NCBI GenBank assembly: GCA_030141605.1
Contig: JAQGDQ010000045.1
Coordinates: 558,001-622,000, forward strand
From: Tubiluchus corallicola
Lineage: Eukaryota > Priapulida > Priapulimorpha > Priapulimorphida > Tubiluchidae
Length of the DNA: 64,000 nt
Direction: 5' to 3'
A program made the translations under genes and the position numbers. Under the pieces are notes generated by a model. The model was not told where the DNA came from, did not search any database, and saw nothing but the letters and a program-made list of their open reading frames with translations. Below are positions 49,186 through 58,100 of the stretch, in pieces; positions within the stretch are counted from its first letter, which is position 1, and each line of letters starts with the position of its first letter.

Positions 49186-52100
49186 GTAAGTTGAGAATTT
49201 TGTTGACCTCCCAAAGGATAAAAAGAGTGAAGTTCCACAGTTAGTCAGGTAGTAGGTGTGGGAGAGGGCTGTAAACCACCTAATTGATTCTCTTACATTT
49301 TGGAGGTATTTTAGAGTACCAAATTTAAGCGTTATATTCTTCTGAAATGTATTACATGACAGTAAGTCCTTGTTTAACGGCACTACTTTGTTCCAGCAAA
49401 ATGTGACATTAAGCGAAACATACCTTGGATACATTCCAGGGACAAAAGTCAATAAAAGTTCATAAAAATTAAATATTTCATAAGTTTTATCCATATTTCT
49501 ACTTCTTAATTTTTTCTGCTTGCTTGAAACTGTCTGTATATCTTTCTTGCTTATGTTTCTGGCATTTTTTCTTTTTTAACTTTGAAGCCTGTATGTGGTT
49601 ACACAGCAATCTAGACACTGGGTGCTATAGCAACAGGTTGCAAGGATAACTTTGTCAGTCAGGGCATGGAGGTATAATTGCCAGTAGAACCCGCTTTAGC
49701 ATGTAACGGCTTTTGGGGAAACAAAAATATTGTGCTATCTTACGTTACTAGCAACATTTTTTAAAACAAGTAACACAAGAAATACTGTTTTAGCGCTTTA
49801 AGTTAGGTAATAAAAGTTTTGTTGAAATAAAAAGTTGCCTTATGCAGAGGCGGATTATGATTTTATGGGCCTTAGGCTTGAGCTTGGAACGGGCCTTTTA
49901 AATGTTGCTACACTGCTGAGCTGACGTGTTTTTGTGGAGCTCTCGTCGTTTGTAAGTTTGTTTAATTTTGTGAGTTTTTGCCCACCGATTGTGATAAAAA
50001 TTATATCTTCTTGATCCTTGAGTTGTGGACTAGGACAATATAAACACGATTACAGCTTGGTGAGTTTCTGGGTTAGATGTCAACTAAAATAAGCCAATCA
50101 GAAACTCTGAAAGTAACTTTAGTTTCTTACTAATTTCTTATATCTCTAAAGGATGACAAATTAAACAATTTATCACTGATGCATATTGAGTCAGGTATGT
50201 TGAAAAAAATGGACTTTTCAGAAATTATAACTGACTTTGCCCCCAGAAAAATTCGGAAACTGAAATTTTGAACTTAAACTTAAACTGTGTAAACGTGAAT
50301 TGTGTAAACTTAAATTGTGTAAACTTGATTTGTGTAAACCCGATTTGAAATATAGTGACTGACTTTTGAAAAAAAACTTTTTTCTATATTTTATTTTGGC
50401 GGGCCCCTTGCTCTTTTGTCAATTTATTTTTTTACCATGAAAATTTTTTTTCGTTTTATTTTGCCGGGCCCCTTTTGATCCCGGGCCTTAGGCTTCAGCC
50501 TATTCAGCCTATAGGGCTATCCGCTATAGGCCTTATGCAAAGTAAAAAAAATTGTTGTTAAAACAAAATTTGTGAGGAAAGGCTATCGAATGTTCAGCGT
50601 CGTTAAAACAGAACATCGCTAAAAGGGAGTCATTAAGCAAGGATGTACTCACTGTACTTCTAATAATAGCTTGATCAGTGACTGACTAAAAATCAATGAT
50701 TTATTTCCTGTTTAATCGAAAATCGGGTCTAATCAGCTGGCTTCTAAGTTTGAGTCATGTCCCTTGTCTCGCATGAAAAGAGCGCAAGCCAACATAAACC
50801 TAATTAGGAATTAATGTGTTTTTCCTCGGGTTATGTCTGCTTTGAAAATGTTTGTTTTTTGCAAATTTTTTTGCCTAGGCATGTAACTACAAAAATGGCT
50901 GCTATTCTGAAAATTACTAATACTAGAGATTCAGTCTACTTTTTACATGGCACAATAGCCTGTTGTATTGAAAATTTTTGTTATCAGTGGTGAAAATAAT
51001 GGCTGAAATGACATTTTTGTAACTTGAGGATGCGGATGCGTTTTCAACCGTGTAGAACAGCCTGCGGAAAAAATCAATAGGAAATAGCTGCAGAAAAAGA
51101 ATAACGCATCTGCAAGTTGCATAAATGCCACTTAAGTAGTACATGAGTTGTATGGTAAAGCAGTTTCGACTGAAAATCCATCTGATAAGTAAAAACCTAT
51201 TGAAACACAGAATATAAACACAAAATTTGGTTATAGGCGAAGAGTTACAGGTAGAAAAAGCATCTGTTCTACATAATTTAGAAATTTATTAATTATCTTC
51301 AAATTAAAGAAAGCAAGTGGTGTAAATCTAGAGATTATGGTAATTGCAATTATGTATACATATTGTAATTAGGTAGCCCATATAAGGTAGCCTAATCAAC
51401 AATAAAATAAATTTTGAGCCAGCAGTTCATAAGTGGATTGATTAGCTCGTGATTGGATCAGTGATAGGTAGTGATAGCAGGTGACTGATAGAACTCTTAT
51501 TGATGATCGGGAAAAGTGTAATTGGTCCAGCACTATTTAACATTTATACTAGTAAACTTTGGATTTTGATCTAATTATGTCTAGTGTCTAAAACTGAGCA
51601 CTCTATCCATTCTTATTACATTTTACTTTACAGCTACCTTAAACTCACTACCTTTTCATTTTGATAATATTTTAGATTTTGCTTACACAGTTTTGCCACA
51701 ACTTTGTAAAACTGAACATGTTGTATAATTCTAGTATGCTTACTGAATCACTTATCACACTGATACAATATTTATCTTAATTTGAGCAAATCTGCCAGGA
51801 ATTGAATCATCTCATGTTAAGTTATCAATCACTTATTCTAAGTCACGCTTAGAAGGAAATCACAGTTTTAATATTAGAAAAAGTTCTGAAATCACATTTT
51901 CTGCTTTGCAAGAATTTTTGTTTGTTTGTGTGTTTAAACAGCATTTTTCATGCAGCTAACGAATGCTGAACTTTACTTTTTGTAGGTTTTGGTTAATGTT
52001 TTGGGTCCATTTTCGGTAACAGAAAATGACAATAGATACATAGCGATTGCCACTGACCAGTATTCACAGTGGCCTGAGGAAAAGGTTCTTTCTAACTGCA

Positions 52101-55100
52101 CTGCTTTAGTGCTCTCCAAATTTATTTTGGATTTATACTTCAGGTAATGTGTATATATGTGCTGTTTATTCTTATTTTCAAGTCCCCATATTGTTTGCCT
52201 GTTTTGCAAACTGTGTTGACTGTCATCATAAGGAAAGGATTGGTGATGGCTTAAAATCCTGGTTGGTTGATCCAGTCAATTAAATAAATACTACGGTGCC
52301 AATACAAATCCCACTTGAACTTCTTATATTAAAGCTATGACAAATATTGAACATGCTAATTCAGTACTTCTCACTTCTGCTGGGCGTCACATATACATAT
52401 CATCTCTAATTTAAACAGTGGCAAACATTAACCTAGTGATAATAAAAAGTTTGATAAATTGTTTGCTATATATTGTCAAAATGCTTGATAGTGGTGGCTT
52501 GATACATATATTAATTATTTTAAAAATAAGTACAGGTTCTACTGGTCTATATCTTTTTTACAAATGTGTTAGATATTAATACTTTTTAAATATAAAACTA
52601 GGTATGGTAATTCAGAAATTGAAGTCTTTGGTGATGCTGCATTAGCAAGTGAATTAAACAGCATATTGCACAAGTCTCTGGATATCTCAGTAAATGCCAC
52701 CAATAAGCACTGCAATAAAGCATTAACAACGGCAGTTGAACGTTGTGTCAACTCATATCCTAAGGTATATTGATATACTATCAATTATAATTTGCCATAA
52801 AAAAGCAGAAATTCACAGAAAATGTTTAAAAGAACATTGTTCTATTTCGGGCAGTGCGATGTATAATTTTTAGCTAATGTCACTCATTGCCTATGATCTG
52901 TTCAGCATGGTATTATTGATAACATATGGATATTTATTGAAACTGGCAATTTCCAGTAATTTTTTATCTCTACCTCATGATAGTTTGCTAAATTCCTTTG
53001 TGTTCCCTCCTTTATAGATTTCGGGGTAGTGTAATTTTGTTCTCATAAGGGTGCGTCTGTAAATACTATGTAAATATGATATAGAATTGCATCAAAACGC
53101 TTCTGTTGCACAAATCAGAACCAGTTTAAAAGTTTTCATTTTGAATTTAACAGCTTTCTTATTTTCCAACAGTATATATTAATACCCTTATTTACAAACT
53201 GCTTTTCAATTCTGGTTAATTGCTCAAAATGGAATTTGTAACGAATGAGACACCATTTATATGTTGTCATAGCAAACTGAACTTAATGGCATTCATTACT
53301 TTGTATTATGTTTGTGTTGAGACTGGCATATACGCATTGAGAGTGGTGTATTAAATTAATATACTATGGGAAATGCTCTGAGACACTTAATTAGTCTGAA
53401 GTACAATGGTGTTAATTAGACACAAAAGCATTGCATTTTTTCTGTTTCTGTATTAAGTATAATCTCTTAATTTTTTTGTAAAAATTCCGTGTGTAGCTGC
53501 TAATATTTTGCTTTTATGATCTACTCTGGGCAATTGTCAAAAATAATTTAAGCAGTCAATTGCCTTTCCAAATAATAAAAATGTATTTATTTTATTTAAT
53601 AAACATTGTTTTGTTTTATAATATCAGAATCTGCGTCCAACCTTTAGGCAAAAAAAAATTTAACGAGAGCTAACAGTGTTTTCAAAGAATTTAATGTGTT
53701 TTCAGGTGTTAATAATTTTTATTAATTACATTTTCAATGTTACGTTTTGTAGAATTGGGATGTGCATATAAAAAGTGAGTTACTTGAATACCGAACAACT
53801 TCTTTTCATGGAAGCCCCTCACCTTTTTATATGATGTTTGGCCGACAATGTCACAAAATCATAATGCATACGTCAGAAGTGAAGGCTCAAAATTGTCAGA
53901 ACTATAAAGTTAAGGTAAGAAATTAAGATTAATGCTAAAGGGTTTTTTTAGTTTTATGATCAAGCAGTCAAATCTCACCAGTGTTCTTATGAAAATGTCT
54001 TATTCCATTTCCCATATTACGCCAAAACAGTAACGTCATCTGTAAATAATTTTTAGGTATTTAGGTTGTGCAAGCAATTTATTGCCATCATATTATAACA
54101 CTTGTGATGAAATTTGCTTGTTTTTTTTTGTTCAATAAATAAGATATGAAGAATTGACACCTAAATAAATTCAAGTGCATAAAACCATATTGCCATGTAT
54201 AGGTGCAATTTTGAACCTTCTAGGTAAGGCCAAGAACAAGCAATTACTAGTAAGATGTGTGCATGACAGATTATTTATCTTTGCCAAACTAGTGGAAGTA
54301 ATAAAATTTCTTTCTCTTCTCAGTCCTTTTTTCTGTCATCCTGCACCAAAGAAATGTATTCATTTCTAAAGGTTCATTGATGCTTATAATAAAACACTCA
54401 GATTCAGTATTTTTCATTTGACAAATTGTGGTGATATACAGTAGTCACCGCTTAATAGACTCACATTGGGACCGACATGTTTTGACTCAATTAATTGATT
54501 GAACCTATTAACCAATGGGTATAGTATTACTGCTATAGAAGTATGAGTCATCAGCTTACTATGCACTGCAAAGGCTTTTAAGCAATTTTAGAAACGAAGT
54601 AATGCCAAAATTCCTTTGTGCAGTTAAAAATTAGAAAAAATATTTTAAAATATTAATTTATATAAGTGAATTAACAATAAATTAAAAAGTATACTTTTCT
54701 ATTCTAAATCACACAAGTCTGAATTGGGCATGACTAAAACAGTTCTGAATCATCTGCTCACTTACATTGCTCCATGACATAGCCAGTAAATGTACTGTAC
54801 ATCTTTGACTATTAACTCATTAAGCCTGAAAGTGTGATTTGCAACTAGAGCATCTAAAGGAAACCACTAGGCAAGTGATTAAATGTTATTATGACATTTT
54901 ATTTTCATTTCAAACAATTCTGAGTGATTACGTTTATCTTCTATATCATATCCTGTTCTTTTTAGTTATGAAAAATAACAATTCTTTTAGCACACTCTAA
55001 TACGTTCAGTTCACGAAACGTTGTAGGTGATATGCTGTCGTTTAAAGAGAGTACATGTATACATTTGCAGCTTATTGTTGTATGTAGTGAGTAAGTTTAA

Positions 55101-58100
55101 TATATTTGGCCTCGCATTTTCAATCATTCTAAAGGATTTGTGTGATTTTTACTTGCGTCTGAATATCTTAAAACATTTATTTGATTTGTAGTGTAACAAC
55201 TGCGATCGTTTTTTTGACACCATTGTTGCTATGACAATCCACAGTAGGGTACATGCCCATCAACATAAGCACAACAAATTAGTCAGCAGCAAAGGTGCTC
55301 GTAAGCTCACTGATCTAAGCAAGAATGGAGAATCGTCATCTCAGAAGACTGAACCCAGAGACTCCAATGCGAAGACTCGTAGAAGTTTAAGACGTGTACT
55401 AGTGCCGCGCAGATATGATGATTATGACGTTGATTTGCAAGGTATTTGCTGTCAGCTGTTTTTGCTATAAATTACATGTTTACACTTTTGCTATTCCCTG
55501 GAAATATTTCCCAAAGATAAAGATGTACCATAGTAGTAATGATGAGGCAATAGATGGGCTTATGTTTCAATTTCTTATTTACAAGCACAAATATTTGTGT
55601 AAAATCAAATATGTATCACCATTCTTAAATAACTGTTGTTCACTTATTAATTTAAACAGTGAAGCGAGAAGATCAAGTTGGCAATGAGCTAAAGCAACAT
55701 GATATATCAACTGGTGAGTGTTCGCTGGGACCAGACTGCAATTTTGAAGCCGCTTATGTCTTGTCTTCTACTGATAATGTTGCTAAAAAGCTTCAGGCTT
55801 CTACAAAAATAACTTATTTGCCTGAAGGAAATGGAAAAGTGGCCCATGCTGGACAGTCGGATAATGTTGCTAAAACTACTGAATCTAGGTAAGATATTCT
55901 TTTTGTCAAACAATAAGCATTATTTAATATAATAGTCCATAAGAAGTCTGAAATTGGTAGACTGATTGGACTTTGGATGAAATTAATTAATGTGAGATTG
56001 AATGACTTTTGTTACTTGTCCTTATGTTAAGAAGCCCCATAAAATTGAAAACTTGATTTGTTAGGACTTCATGTTGATTTAGCATCGATGTGATTCCCAC
56101 TGAAGCACGTAAAAAAATTCAGTTTTAACTTCAGTTTGATTGGTATTGCAGTACTCCTTTATTTCATAATTAAATATTACTTTACTTTTAGCGAGTGTTG
56201 CCAAAACGGAAACTAGCTTTACTACGTCCATTCAAGTGTGAACGCTGTCCATCTACCTATATGAGTTCTCAGGAAGAAGTAACTGCACACATGTTATGTC
56301 ATGTTGATGGTTTGTAAGATTGCCTTTTGATTGTGGTGATGTTTACTGCTGTAAACATTAGACATCCATAGTTTAAGTTAAAACTGGCAATTTCTGTTAT
56401 TTAGATAGCTGAACATACTGTGTTATCTTTTTTTATATAATAATGAGATTATCTTTATTTTACACATTTCTTTTTAAACTGTTTTGAAACTGCATGTGTT
56501 GTTGTGTTTCGTGGTTCTCTAGACAATTTTTATAGGAATGAATATGTATCTTAAGCTGCTTAAGTGCTTAAGCTGTGATTAGACAATTACAAAATCATTT
56601 CGGTTTTTTAAATTGTTAAGTCAGGATAAAAACTTGGTAACATGAGAAAAAACTCAAAACTGAACTAGTCTTCATATTTTATTTGAAAATTGACATGTTA
56701 CAGGCGAAAAGTGGATGAAGTGTCCATTTTGTGAAGTGACACGACCTACTTGGGCACATATGGCGAGACACCTAGGTGTTCATGGAAAACGCAACTTTGA
56801 CAGAAATCTACCTCTATATCAAACTAAGTATGTAGTTAGTTAAGTAACTTCTCAAATTTTACTGCTATTTCTGCAATTACACAAGCAATTCAAACTTTAT
56901 AACAATAAGATAATTAATGTAAATAAAAGCAGCATTGGTTTATTTGTTTGTTAGCTCAGGATTGCAGGATTTTTTACAAATAGGACCTGCCCTAGAGTAC
57001 GAATGTGCATTTAACCTGACTAGGCAAGTACTAAACGCACTCCGCATAGTATTGCTCATCACTAGCTCTTAACTGTGTCATTATAGGTCAAACATGGACT
57101 TATTTGAAAACATTAACTAAAACTGGTTAATTTCTGTTATTGTACAGTTGTGTGGAGTGTGGTAAAGTGTTTCCCTCTAAAGGAGAGATGAACAAGCACT
57201 ACAAACTAAAACATAAAAGCCCTCTTTTATCTTGCCAGTATTGCAATGCTGGCTTTCACTATCGAAGGAACCTTAATTGTCACATTGAGGCAAAACACCT
57301 GGGCAGGGTTTTAAGGTAAGTTAAAGTTTTTTGAAGTATGAACTAGATGCTGCACTGTAGTGATTTTTGCATCCAATTTTATAGAAAATTTGAAAAGCCA
57401 TTTTATTTATAGCATTTCTCAGTTCAAAGTGCTTATAATTATCAAAATATTGTGAAGTGAAGAAATGTGTCACCTCAAAATATTATGGAACTTTCAATAT
57501 CTCTGATTACTTTTTCTTGCTTCTTCATTCAGTAATAGAAATTTAACATGTTAATGGAAATTAAAGGTTGTTGATTTGTCACCCCAATTTTATTCCTAAA
57601 AAATGTTGCATAAATTTGTTTTACATGTCCTGCTCACTGCTCTATAAATAAATGCAGTCTGTTTTTGCATACCAGTGAAATTCAATTTTGATCTAAGAGC
57701 AAATGGAGCCCGAACATGAACAAAATCACTATTTTTGGTGGATTTTCAATTTAAAACCAATAAAAAAATTGAGGTGCATATGTATATTTGCTAACAGTGC
57801 TATTTAAGACTGAACTACTCTAGTTGTTAGCATACATGTGACTTTATCTATATGAAATTTATGTGTAAACTAGCTTTAAATCAATTTTCATTCCCAATAA
57901 AATATTGATTAGGAAAGAAAATTGATATTGAGCATTTTGGCTTTCACTCTGCCAGATGCCTTGAGAGAATCTGAAATTTAATTTAATTTTTAATTAATGC
58001 TACCCAAACACCATAGTATGTTGTGGAAATGATATTTCTACGCATTTTACTAAACACTTACTCAATTGTAAGTTTAACACAGAGTATAAATTAAATTTAT

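Larger units (their letters stand above)
49186..51985 (+). other. Integrase-ZnF gene, intron 1 (nested transposons)
   Basis: 2.8 kb holding a pogo-like element with a hAT-like element nested in it. The remainder (50660-51985) shows no exon. Confidence 0.7.
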
